Part shown: positions 23,937-36,400 of the stretch, one piece after another
Layout: the number at the start of each line of letters is the position of its first letter
How positions within the stretch are numbered: the first letter of the stretch is position 1
IMG/VR virus record: IMGVR_UViG_3300032304_000549
Coordinates: 1-50,660 of that record
Reading direction: 5' to 3' (one strand)
DNA from: a virus
DNA length: 50,660 bases
The notes under the pieces: generated by a model
Databases searched by the model: none
Seen by the model: only the letters and a program-made list of their open reading frames with translations
What the model was told of the DNA's origin: nothing
Translations under genes and position numbers: made by a program

Positions 23937-23944
23937 AATAAATA
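23937..23944 (+). promoter_or_regulatory. Late promoter variant before gp6
   Basis: AATAAATA lies 18 bases before the gp6 ATG in the same TCAAATAAATA context as the copy before gp48, and is followed by an AGGA ribosome-binding site. Confidence 0.6.
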
Positions 23945-23961
23945 CTGTACAGGACACGTTA

Positions 23962-26900
23962 ATGACAACTACTACTAGACAAAATAATTTAATTCTTGCT
24001 GAAGATTGGACAAGAATTTACCAAACCTTTAAAAATGCTGACTTTAAATCTTACGATTTTGAGAATCTTCGTAGGGTTATGGTTGCGTACATTAAAGAAA
24101 ACTATCCCGAAGATTTCAATGATTTTATTGAAAGTTCTGAATTTATTGCGTTAATTGACCTAATAGCATTCCTCGGTCAAAGCCTAGCATTCCGCATCGA
24201 TTTAAACAGTCGCGAAAACTTTATTGAACTAGCTGACAGAAAAGAAAGTGTTCTGCGATTAGCTAGAATGCTGGCCTACAATGCCAAGCGAAATCAATCA
24301 GCATCTGGATTATTAAAGTTTGAAAGTGTAAGCACCACCGAGGACTTGGTCGATAGTAACGGTACTAATCTAGCAAGACAATCAATTGTTTGGAATGATC
24401 CTTCGAACTCAAATTGGTATGAGCAATTTATACAAGTACTAAACGCCGCTATGATTGAAAACGTTGAGTTCGGCAAAGACCAAGCTAACAAAACTATAGA
24501 TGGTATTAGAACAGAACAGTACAGATTAAATTCTTTATCTACAGCAGTTCCTGTGTTTTCATTTAGTAAAATTGCTGGTGGAAGAAACACCTCATTTGAA
24601 ATATTAAGTACAGGCATCGGCTCAGCAGAGTTTATTTTTGAAGAAGCTCCTTTACCGGGTCGTCAAGTGGGATTTGTCTACAGACAAGACGGTAAAGGAA
24701 CTGCAAGTATCAACACTGGCTTCTTTATGATCTTTAAACAAGGATCACTAGAGAGTGCTGAATTTTCTATAACAGCACCGACGCCTAATGAAATAGTTTC
24801 AATTGCTACTCAAAATATCAATAATTCAGATGTATGGCTATATTCGTTAGACGCATCAAAATCGTTGACTAATTATTGGACCCCAGTTGGATCTGTAGTC
24901 GGTAACAACATAGTTTACAATAGTTTAAACAGCAATCAACGAAACGTATATTCTATTATAACTCAATCCAATGATGCGATTGATCTACAATTTTCAGATG
25001 GGGTTTACGGTAATCTACCTCAAGGCAATTTTAGGGTTTATTACCGAGTGAGCAACGGTTTTTCGTATGTAATTCCGCCTAACGACATGAAGAACATTTC
25101 AGTCAGTGTGCCGTATATTAATGATAGAGGCATTCAACACACCCTAACTATTTCGTTAGGATTAGAATATACTGTTGAAAACAGTGCTCCGTCGGAGACC
25201 ATTGATTCTATTAGATCAAAAGCTCCTGCGGTATATTACACACAAAATAGAATGATTACCGGAGAAGACTATAATCTTGCTCCTTTATCTTCATCACAGG
25301 AAGTATTAAAAGTCAAAGCTATTAACAGAACCAGCAGCGGTATTAGCAGAAGTTTTGATATTATTGATGCGTCTGGAAAATATTCTAAAATTAATGTTTT
25401 TGCTGATGACGGTCTTGTTTATAGAAAAGACGAAGAACGAAATTATTCGTTCAAATATTCCAACAAGAATGTTGTATTAAATTTTATTAGAAATACTATA
25501 CAGCCAGCACTGTCGTCATTTCAAACTTATAATTTTTATCTAACAAACTTTGATAAAATTTTTACAGCTGACGTTAATGTTAAATGGATTAAATCGACCA
25601 CTGAAGAAAACGCATCGACCGGTTTCTTTGGTAATGTATTTGACAGTTTTCCTATTAAAGTAGGCACATATACAACAAGCAATTTGCGTTATATTGAAAT
25701 TGGCGGATTGGTTAAATTTATTCCGCCGAGTGCTAGTCAAGCATTTTATAGAGGCGAATTAGTTAACTATGATCCTGCGAACAAAGACCATAAAAAATTC
25801 GTATGGACTAAGGTAGTAAAATTAGTAGGAGACGGCACTAACGCAGGCAAAGGCAATTTAAACTCCGGCAAAGGACCTATCACATTTAGTGAAGTAATTC
25901 CAACAGGGTCGCTACCATCACAAGTTGTATCTAAATTTGTTTCAACTATACCGACTGATATTGAAAATGAAATTTTAAATCTTACTTTTAGCAATGAAAC
26001 ATTTGGCCTACGTTACGATGTACTAGCAGGCGAGTGGAAAGTCATTAGTTCAACAAATATTGATTTAGAAAACGATTTCAATCTAGGACAAGCAGGTGAT
26101 TCGTTGAATGCCAACGTTGATAGCTCTTGGTTAGTTGCGTTTGTCTATGACGGCGACGAATATAGAGTACGAGTTCGTGGCACAGAATATATTTTTTCAA
26201 GTGTATCTCAAAATAGATTTTATTTTGATCGAGGTGAAAAAGTCTACGACAGTCGTGCTAGAACACTAATAAAAGATCAAATTAAAGTGTTAGGTATTAA
26301 TGAGTCACCACAGAGTTCTATTGCTTCAAATATAGAACTTGCTGACGCAATACTAGCACTAAGGAATTCAAATCCTTTGTTTACAGCATCAGACGTTTTA
26401 AGTATTGTTGATAGACAACAAACATTAAAAGATAATATCTCTTTTGAAATTGCTGATTCAGTAAGATTTCAAGACGGGTATAAGAGCGCGGATTCTATTA
26501 AACTTTCTTTTTACGACAGCGACGATGACGGAGTTATTGACAACCCGGATTCTTTCGATGAGATTGTGGGCACTGATCTGTTAACAAAATATATTTTCTT
26601 CCAACAAGTACAGGATGAAAACGGATTTGATGTGTTTAACTATGTCCCAAATATTAACAATCGTTTTGTAATCAAAGACAAAGAAATTAATGCCAACGTT
26701 AACGAATACGATCACAACCAGTTGATTTATTTTTATGATCAAGACGAAAACATTATTAAGCGTGTTGATCTAATTACTAGATCGTTTATACTAGAGCCAA
26801 GCTATGTTGCTTATGTAGGCAGAGATAATTTAAAGTTTCAGTACATTCATAATGCTAGCGAAAGTCGTAGAATTGATCCTAGCGTTAGTAATATTATTGA

Positions 26901-27471
26901 CGTATATCTCTTGACAAGATCCTACGATACATCTTATAGACGATGGTTAACTGGCGGCCAACTATCAAAACCAGAAACACCAACATCAGAATCGTTAAAC
27001 ACACAATTTGGAGCTAACCTTACTGCTATTAAATCTATCAGCGATGAAATAGTATACCACCCTGTAAAATATTTTCCATTATTTGGTGATAAGGCTGCGT
27101 CAGACTTTCAAGCAGTCTTTAAAGTGGTAAAAAATCCAAATCGGGTGTTAAATGACAATGACCTAAAGGTGAGAATTGTCAACAGTATTAATGAATTTTT
27201 CTCTGTAGAGAATTGGGACTTTGGTGATAGATTTTATACAGGTGAATTGATTACGTATATCATATCACAAAATTCTCCAGATATTAGTAATATGGTATTG
27301 GTTCCAAAACAGGAAAATCAAGCCTACGGAAGTTTGGTTGAAATTAAAGCACAGCCAGACGAAATTTTAGTAAGTGCTGCTACTGTTGATAACATTGAAA
27401 TTTTATATAATATCACAGCAACAGAATTAAATCTATTGAATAGTCAAGTTGTAACTAGGACGGGTCAGTAA
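23962..27471 (+). CDS. 6: Baseplate wedge protein gp6, long form
   Basis: The 1169-residue protein begins with the gp6/J-like signature region: NADFKSYDFENLRRVMVAYI, FIESSEFIALIDLIAFLGQS, LAFRIDLNSRENFIELADRK, ESVLRLARMLAYNAKRNQSA. Later GEDYNLAPLSSSQEVLKVKA (near residue 433) and the C-terminal NRVLNDNDLKVRIVNSINEF, NWDFGDRFYTGELITYIISQ match gp6-type proteins, which dimerise into the inner iris of the baseplate. T4 gp6 has 660 residues; the extra 500 residues here are mostly an insertion between about residues 540 and 960, beta-rich and containing DSDDDGVIDNPDSFDE, a calcium-binding-like Asp loop. The stop overlaps the gp7 start (TAATG). Confidence 0.88.
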   Translation: MTTTTRQNNLILAEDWTRIYQTFKNADFKSYDFENLRRVMVAYIKENYPEDFNDFIESSEFIALIDLIAFLGQSLAFRIDLNSRENFIELADRKESVLRLARMLAYNAKRNQSASGLLKFESVSTTEDLVDSNGTNLARQSIVWNDPSNSNWYEQFIQVLNAAMIENVEFGKDQANKTIDGIRTEQYRLNSLSTAVPVFSFSKIAGGRNTSFEILSTGIGSAEFIFEEAPLPGRQVGFVYRQDGKGTASINTGFFMIFKQGSLESAEFSITAPTPNEIVSIATQNINNSDVWLYSLDASKSLTNYWTPVGSVVGNNIVYNSLNSNQRNVYSIITQSNDAIDLQFSDGVYGNLPQGNFRVYYRVSNGFSYVIPPNDMKNISVSVPYINDRGIQHTLTISLGLEYTVENSAPSETIDSIRSKAPAVYYTQNRMITGEDYNLAPLSSSQEVLKVKAINRTSSGISRSFDIIDASGKYSKINVFADDGLVYRKDEERNYSFKYSNKNVVLNFIRNTIQPALSSFQTYNFYLTNFDKIFTADVNVKWIKSTTEENASTGFFGNVFDSFPIKVGTYTTSNLRYIEIGGLVKFIPPSASQAFYRGELVNYDPANKDHKKFVWTKVVKLVGDGTNAGKGNLNSGKGPITFSEVIPTGSLPSQVVSKFVSTIPTDIENEILNLTFSNETFGLRYDVLAGEWKVISSTNIDLENDFNLGQAGDSLNANVDSSWLVAFVYDGDEYRVRVRGTEYIFSSVSQNRFYFDRGEKVYDSRARTLIKDQIKVLGINESPQSSIASNIELADAILALRNSNPLFTASDVLSIVDRQQTLKDNISFEIADSVRFQDGYKSADSIKLSFYDSDDDGVIDNPDSFDEIVGTDLLTKYIFFQQVQDENGFDVFNYVPNINNRFVIKDKEINANVNEYDHNQLIYFYDQDENIIKRVDLITRSFILEPSYVAYVGRDNLKFQYIHNASESRRIDPSVSNIIDVYLLTRSYDTSYRRWLTGGQLSKPETPTSESLNTQFGANLTAIKSISDEIVYHPVKYFPLFGDKAASDFQAVFKVVKNPNRVLNDNDLKVRIVNSINEFFSVENWDFGDRFYTGELITYIISQNSPDISNMVLVPKQENQAYGSLVEIKAQPDEILVSAATVDNIEILYNITATELNLLNSQVVTRTGQ

Positions 27472-30400
27472 TGTCAAATAAAATTTTTAAGAAAAGCGAG
27501 CTTCCGTTAAGAAGAACGGTTGAGTTACTTCCTGATACATTTAAAACTAGTACCAATGATAAATTTTTATCAGCTACTTTAGATGCCCTAGTACAACCAG
27601 GAACACTTGATAGACTATCGGGATTTGTTGGCAGAAAATACGGAAAGACTTACAATAGTCAAGACATCTACGTTGATGTCGAAGCATCGTTGAGATCTGC
27701 CTATCAACTAGAACCATCTGTTGTAGTTGAAGCCAACGGCAAAGTTAAAAAATCTTATGACTACATAGATTTTAAAAACCAATTAAAGTTTTTTAGCAAT
27801 ATCTCAGAAAGAGATGATACTGTAACAAACCAAAAACAATATACATGGAGTCCGCCTGTTGACTGGGACAAGTTTGTAAATTACAGAGAATACTACTGGT
27901 TGCCAGTTGGGCCCGAAACGTTGTCTGTAGCAGGACAAACAGAAGAAGTAGAGTCAAAATACAGAGTTAGATCCGACGGGCAAAATGAGTGGATTTTTTA
28001 TCCAGACGGATTAAAGCGTAATCCACAATTAACACTGTATCGAGGCCAAACCTACAGCTTTGATGTGAATAGCCCGGGTGATCCTTTCTTTATTAGAACG
28101 GGAAATCTGTTAGGCGAGCAGTTAAATTATAACAAAGGGGTCACAAACAACGGAACAGAAGTAGGCACAGTTACGTTTCAAATTCCGCTCGATGCTCCTG
28201 ATATGCTTTACTACCAAAGCGGGACAAACATCAATCGTGTAGGTAGTTTTGTCATTGCTTCCGTTACTGACAATTCTTTTATCAATGTTGAACAAGAAGT
28301 TTTAGGAAAAATAAATTACACTAGTTCTAATAACGTAGTGTTTACCAACGGTTTAAAAATTCAGTTCATTGGAAAAGTTGAACCAGCAATTTACAAAGGC
28401 ACTACTTGGGTAGTTGAGGGTGTTGGCGAATCTATTAAACTGGTTAACTTTGCTGAATTAGAAATTCCACCTATCGAAGTATCGGATATAGAAATAACAT
28501 TTGATGACGGAGGTTTTGACACACAACCTTTTGACGATGCTAGTTCTTACCCAACACAAAAAGATTATATCACGATAAACAGAGCAAGCAAGGACAAAAA
28601 TCCATGGAGCCGCTATAATAGGTGGTTCCACAGATCAGTAATTGAATACGCAGCAGCCAAGAACGGTGTTCCTCCTGCGATAACAGAAATTGACAGAGCA
28701 AAACGGCCAATTGTAGAATTTCAACCAAATCTTCAATTGTTCAATCACGGATCAGTTTCTAAAAAATCAATAGATCTAATCGATGATTTTACATCAGATG
28801 TATTTTCAACAATTGAAGGATCAGCGGGTTACAATATTGACGGGCAGCAATTAAATGATGGCGACCGAGTGTTGTTTGTTAACGATCCTGATCCGTTTGT
28901 TAAAAATAAAATTTTTGTAGTTAACTTTATTAGAGTACAAACAAGTGCCAATATTCTTAATAGAATACAAATAAGTCTTGTTGAAGCTGAAGATTCAAAT
29001 CCTGTATTCGGTGAGTCGGTGATTGTGTCAAAAGGCAGCCCGTCGAATAAAGGAAGAATGTTTCACTTTGACGGGGATAACTGGGTAAAAAGTCAGCTCA
29101 AAACAAAATTAAATCAATCACCGTTATTTGATTTATACGACAGTGACGGAGTTTCGTTCTCAGATAGTCAGCGTTATGAAACTTCTACATTTTTTGGATC
29201 GGAGCTTTTAAGCTACAAAATAGGAACCGGTCCGATAGATACAGAACTTGGTTTTCCTTTGAGTTATCTAAACATCAATAATTCGGGAGACATTGTTTTT
29301 GAAGTTGATTTTGAAATTGATAAGTTTGTTTACCAATCGTTTGGTCAAACAGTTGTAGGTATAACCGCATCAGGATTTTTTAAAAATACAGAATCTAACG
29401 AATTTTCAAATAGCTGGATAGATTATAATTCTACACTATATCAACCAATCGTCGAAACTACAGTAGTATCGACTAATACTAATACCATAGAATCAAAAGC
29501 ATGTCTATGGAGCACAGACGCAACAGAGCATATTTTATTTTACATTAACGGTGAAAAATTTAATGGAACATTTACTGATTCTATAGGAGTTGAGTCTAGA
29601 ACATTTGTATTTGACCAAACCTTTAACAGCGGTGATGCTGTTACAATTAAAATCTATACCAATGCCGAACCTAATCTAGGATACTACGAGATTCCGTTAT
29701 CACTAGAAAAAAATCCGTTAAACCAAAATCTAACTCAGTTTACATTAGGTCAGGCTAATGATCATGTAAGATCGATGATTGAAGTTGATACAGACTTCCA
29801 AGGCATATTTCCCGGATCAAGCAACATTAGAGATATTTCCAACTACCGTCAAAACGGTCGTAGATTTATTAAGCACTCGGGATTGAGTATAGCAGCCTAT
29901 CCGTTGATGTGTGACAAAGATATTAATCTAGTAAAGTCATTAAGATACGCTGCCAGCGAATATGAAAAATTTAAAAATAATTTCATTAAGCTAGCAGGCG
30001 ATCTTAACTTTGATCAACGAAGCACAATTGAATTCGTCGATGTAATTTTAGAAAAAATGTCTAAGACTAATGTAATTGAGTTTCCATTCTCAACATCGGA
30101 CATGATAGGTAGCGGAGCATTTAGAGCAATAAATTACACAGTCGAAGATGAAGGAATAACAACTTTTGCTCTTAGTCAAAAATTTGATCTTGAAACAATA
30201 TCACAGCAGGCCGTGTATGTTTACGTTAATGATTCGCAATTATTATACAAATTTGATTATGAATTTGATTCAACCTTTGGTTTTGTGAAATTATTAGTTG
30301 AATTAAACGAAGGCGATCGAATTGAAATTAGAGAGTACTTATCAACTTCGTATAACTTTATTCCCGAAACTCCTACTAAGCTAGGGCTTTATAAAAAGTT

Positions 30401-33400
30401 TACTCCTAGAATTTATCTCGACGATACATTTATTGAGCCAGCCGAAGTTATTCAAGGGCACGACGGAAGTATTATTATTGCGTTTGGGGATTTTCGAGAT
30501 CAAGTAATTTTAGAATTAGAAAAGAGAATTTATAATAATATTAAAATTAATTATGATTCTTCAATTTATGATATTGACAGCCTTTCTGGCGGATATCAAT
30601 CAAATGCGTTATTTGAAATTAGTGTTGTTAATGCGGTTATTGAACCAGAATTTTTAAAATGGGCTAATAATTTAGGTATTGACATTTATAAAAATGATGT
30701 GTATCAAGCTGAAAATCCATTTACTTACACATACTTTAGAGCATCGGACAAACAAAAACGTGTAAAATTGCCACAAGCATGGCGTGGAATATACGATTAC
30801 CTATACGACACCGATAGACCTCATATTTGTCCATGGGAAATGTTAGGATTTTCTGAGCAGCCTGTTTGGTGGGAAGATGAATACGGTCCTGCTCCGTACA
30901 CCAACGGCAACTTACTATTATGGGAAGATCTAGAACAAGGATTAATTAGACAAGGACCCACTGCTGGCATTAATTTGAGATATGCTAGACCCGGCTTGTT
31001 GACCTATTTGCCAGTCAATGATATCGGGCAGATAATATCGCCCCAAGAAGCAACAGCAATTATCGATTATTCATTGAATCGAATCAACGAAGACTATCAA
31101 TTTGGTGACCATGGTCCTGTAGAAAATGCTTGGAGACGCAGTTCGTTATATCCGTTCTCTCTAATGATAGCTGCCGCTATTTTAACGCCGTTTGATTTTA
31201 TTTCATCAAACTTTGATAAGACTAAAATTACTAAAAATATATTAGGTCAATTGGTTGATAAAAGTACTGGTACATTTATAAACAAAGACTCGCTAATTTA
31301 TAGTTTAGAAAATTCCCCTGCTGGATTGTTCACTTACGTACAAAATTATCTAAAATCTAATTCTATGAATCTGTCGGTACTAACTGACATTTTTAAAAAC
31401 ATTGATATTAAATTAACGCATAGAATTGGTGGATTTGTTGAAAAAGACAGACAAAGATATATTTTAGAAAGCAAGAGTCCCACTTCAAAGTCGGCTGCGG
31501 TGTTTATCCCGCCCGAAGATTATCAAATCATATTCAACACCAGTACACCTGTTAAGTCGATTAGTTATTCGGGTGTGGTTGTAGAAAAAGTTGACGGGGG
31601 TTTTAAACTATTCGGCTACGATAGACTAAATTCTTTCTTTACCTGCTACGAGTTTTATCAACAAATAACCGACCCGATTATAACAGTTGGAGGCGCCAGC
31701 GAAAAGTATCTTGATTGGACAGCTGAAAGATTTTACGGAAAAGGCACAGTAGTGAGATATCAATCGTTGTACTATAGATGTATAACAAATCATACATCTG
31801 GATCAACGTTTATTTTTGAAAACTTTGTACGTCTTCCTGCGTTGCCTTTAACTGGAGCAATTGAAGCAATTAAACGAACTAAGTTTAATAAAACTTCGTT
31901 AAAAAGAGTAGCCTATAATACTGTGTTTACCACAGTCCAAGAAGTAGTTGATATTATTTTAGGCTATAGTGAATGGTTGAAAGATCAAGGTTTATTATTT
32001 GATGAATTTAATAAAGAGCTAGCATCGCCAAATGATTGGGAATTGTCAGCAAAAGAATTCATGTTCTGGACATCGCATAACTGGGCAATAGGGGCGTTAA
32101 TAACACTTAGTCCTGCCGCCGCAATGTTAAAAATTGCCAATGTTGGCAGTGTGGCTGAAAATATTTTAGATAATTTTTACGATTATAATATTTTTAGAAA
32201 TGACGGTACTAAAATTCCAGCATCGGATATACAAGTTTATAGAAGTTACAACGAATTTATTCTAACTCCGTTAGATACAACTGCTGAAGGAATTTATTTT
32301 GCAAAAATAAATTTTGTACAAAAAGAACACGTTGCGGTTTTTAACGATAAAACAATGTTTGGCGATGTTATATTTGATAAAGGACCAGGATATAGACAAG
32401 AGCGTATGAAGCTAGTTGGCTTTAGAACCACTGACTGGGACGGCGATTATACTAGCCCGGGATTTATCTACGACGAAGCTAATATTGATCCGTGGGAATC
32501 ATTTAAAGATTACAAGTTAGGTGATATTGTACAGTACAGACAATACTATTATGTAACTAAAAAGTCTCACACAGGTACATCAGAATTCGATGCTAATAAC
32601 TGGGAACGATTAGATTCTTACCCTACTGCTGGATTAGTCGCAAACTTTGATTACAAAATTAATCAAATTGAAGATTATTTTGAATTGGGTTATCAAGGAA
32701 TAGACGACACTGAAAAACAATTAGCAAGACATACTATTGGTTATCAAAAGCGAAACTATCTTGAGGAACTAGCCGAAGATGAAGTTACACAATTTAGAAT
32801 TTATCAAGGGTTTATTAGAGAAAAAGGAACTCAAAATTCTATAACAAAAATATTTGACAAACTAAGCAAATTAGATCAAGATGCTATTGAACTAAAAGAA
32901 GAGTGGGCATTTTTGCTAGGTTCGTTTGGCGGGTCGGCACAATTTAAAGAACTTGAATTATTAATAGACCAAAAAGATATTAAACTAAATCCTCAACCAA
33001 TTATTATCGATAGTAGAGGATTGTCAAAAGTTAACTATCAGAATTATATTCTAACATCACCAAATGATTTTACTATCGGTAATGCCGATTACAAGTTCCC
33101 AACCAAAGCCTATCCAGTTGCTGAATCGTCAGCTGGCTATGTCTATTCTGGCGATGTTGATTTTATTGTTAAGACACGAGATAATCTATATGCTCTTGAT
33201 ATTAATCAGCTAAAAGACGGGTCAACTGTTTGGGTAACATTTGACAATACCGGCTGGACTGCATTGCGATACACTATTACTGATGTGATTATCGGAGCAG
33301 TTGCGGTAGTTGATACAACATCAGTGACTATGGAAACCAACAAACCCCATGGAATAAAAGTTGGTGAAATTATTGGAATTAACAATGTTAGATTCTTAGA

Positions 33401-36400
33401 AGGATTTTGGAAAGTTAAACTAGTTGCTCCAACAACTATAATAATTGAAATTGCTGGCTATGACGAAGAGCCTGTTATTGATGAAAGTTCCTTTGCTACT
33501 ATTTCAATATTTGAACCATTGCGAGTTGGTTCTTATGACAGTCTAGTATCTGACAGATTTGCGGCATATCGTGAAGGCACTAAAGCATGGTTAGATGACA
33601 ATGGTAGCGGAAACTGGGAAGTTTTAGAAAAACGAAGAGTTTATAGACCTATTGCTGTAGCAAACTACGGTGTTGCGTTCCCAACAGGAACTGGTAAAAG
33701 CGTACTATTCATTGAGAGTAGAAATCAAACTGTATCAGCGAATCCTGGACAGGTTGTTCCAACAGGAGAAGTTATTAGAGAATCTGCTGTTGTTGTTTAC
33801 GGGCAGAGTCAAGAGGGATTAATACCTTTACAAATTCTCAATCCTAATTCTAATCTAAGACCAACGTTCTTGGGAACATACGGCGAAGTGTTATCGGCTA
33901 GCAAAGACGGTCGATGGCTAATGGTAGGATCGCCTAAGGTTTCGAATATTCCGAGTAATTATAAAGAAACATTTAGTCCTACAGCAACATATAATCCTGG
34001 AGACACTGTTCTCTATGCCGGAAAGTTATGGCAAGCACAGAGAACTGTAATTGGTGATGGCTCGACAATAGACATAGCTAGTGATGATTGGACCCCAGCA
34101 ACCGAACACCTAGCCAATCCGCTAGGTATTGGTCTATACGATGTTAATCAGGGATATAGACAGCAGGGTGCTTTAGAAATTTTTGAATATGACGAAATAT
34201 TCAGTCAGTATCAATTACGTCATACAATTATAAGTCCCCGCCCTGCTCACGGCGAGCTTTTTGCGTCAACGATCACTTTGGGTAAACGTGAAGGCATTGA
34301 GGGAACTAGCGGAGATGTTACCTTAACAATATCTGCCATTGATGAAGTTGGCGGAATCTTAGCAGTTTCAGCTCAAGGCGAAAGCGGACTTGTTGATGCT
34401 AGATTTTCAAACGTTAGTGGAGTTGATATCAGTCTTCCTGGATCAAACGCTACGTTTGATGTTTTAAAGTCTAACAACACCTACAATGTTTTAGTTAGAA
34501 CCGGTGGAACAAGATATGCTGTTGGGGATAGAATTAAAATTACCGGAAGTAATTTACTAGGACTAACACCGTTTAATGATTTAATTATAACAGTTACCGC
34601 TGTAACGTCAAGCGGTGAAATTGTTGGCTCGGCCACTTATAATAATATTTCTGGTATTAACTCAATACTGCCAACTGTAGCGGCTACTTTCCGCGTAGCA
34701 AAATCAGGCACCAGATATTCGGTGACAAAAATTAGCGGCGGCGAAGGCTATACTTCGAGAAGTATTGTTAGATATTCTGGCCGTTTATATGGCTGTATTA
34801 AAGATACAAGAGTAGACTTTGGTGTTTGGGATCCTAACAGAACTTATCAAATTGGCGACGTAGTAAAATATCCAGCAAATTCTACAGCATATTATGCAGC
34901 ACTAGGGCTGAACACAGGAGTATTACCTACTAATGAAACAACTTGGGAAGTAGCAGAACCGATATTTCCAACTAATCAAGAATATTGGGAACAAGTATCA
35001 GGAGCAATTTTTGCTGAAACTGCTGTTGACTGGTCTGACTTAAATTTACAAGGCAATAGAGTTAATTATACTGCTGGAACAATCATAGTTATTCCGGGCA
35101 GTCAATTAGGTGGCATTGACGGCGAACACAATATCACAATTCGTGTAAATTCTGTAACTGAAGAAACAGCCATTGATAATTACTCATTTAGAGGAACCGC
35201 GTCATCTGGAATTATATGGTCTGGGCTTGCTACACCAGGAGAGCGACAATTTAACGATCTTCAGGGTGAAGATATTAGCGATGCTGGCCAAGGCGCAATT
35301 TTTGATGTAATACGTGAAAATGGAAATTATTCGGCTGTAGTTAATGTTGCTGGAACACGTTACAATGTCGGAGATCAAATACGCCTACTGGGAACTACAT
35401 TAGGCGGAGTTGAAGAATCGTATTATATGCTTGTAGGAGCCCCTGGTTCAAGAGATGAATCGGGCAGATCTTATTTGTATAAGTTCGATGGTCTAGGTTG
35501 GAAACACCTTGACGATCCTAATTTTGTAGGAGTGTATACATCATCTAAAAATTATCCAGTTGGATCTCGGGTGTGGTATAACACTTCGTACTGGCAAGCA
35601 ATTGAAAACGTTCCAGCATTACCTAACAATCAACCGGGAGTTGGTAGTTGGGAAGAAGTTGCTGAAATAAACATTGGAATAATGCCAGCATCGGTAGCTT
35701 ATGCCGACGACGGGTCAACAATACAACAAGGGTTACTTGGTGATGTTGAATTCTTAAATATCGGTAGCAATTTTGGAACTTCGTCAGCATTCAACAAAGA
35801 TGCTTCATTATTAGTAGTATCTGCTCCTAAAAACGATACTGCTGATTTTGAAAATTTTAGGGGAGTTTGGAAAAACAATATCAGCTACTCTGCTGGTCAA
35901 GTAGTTAGGAAAGGAATCTTTTACTACAACTGTTTAATTGACAACATTAATACAGCACCAGAAACAGCACAGTTAGTGTGGCAAGAAAACACAGATTCGA
36001 CTCTTGGAAAAACAGGCGCAGTGTTTATCTATGAACGCGACGAGGTTGACACATACAATTTGATTCAAACAATTGATGCTGATCAGGTAGAATTAGAAGC
36101 AGGCGATGAGTTTGGTCACAAAGCAATACTCACAGAATCTGGAACTAGACTTTTTGTCTCAGCACCGAACTTTGATTATCTAGGAAAAGATCAAGGTAGT
36201 GTTTTTGTATTTGATAAAGTTGCTGGACAATTTGTATTAACACAAAAGCTCAACGGTATTGTCATGGAGCCAGGTGAACGATTTGGCGCTAACATATCAG
36301 TATCTCCAGACGAGAAAACATTAGCAATATCAGCTGAAGGTGCTAGAACTTATAAAACAACAATTTTTGATAGCGGACAAACAGCATTTGACAGATTTGT

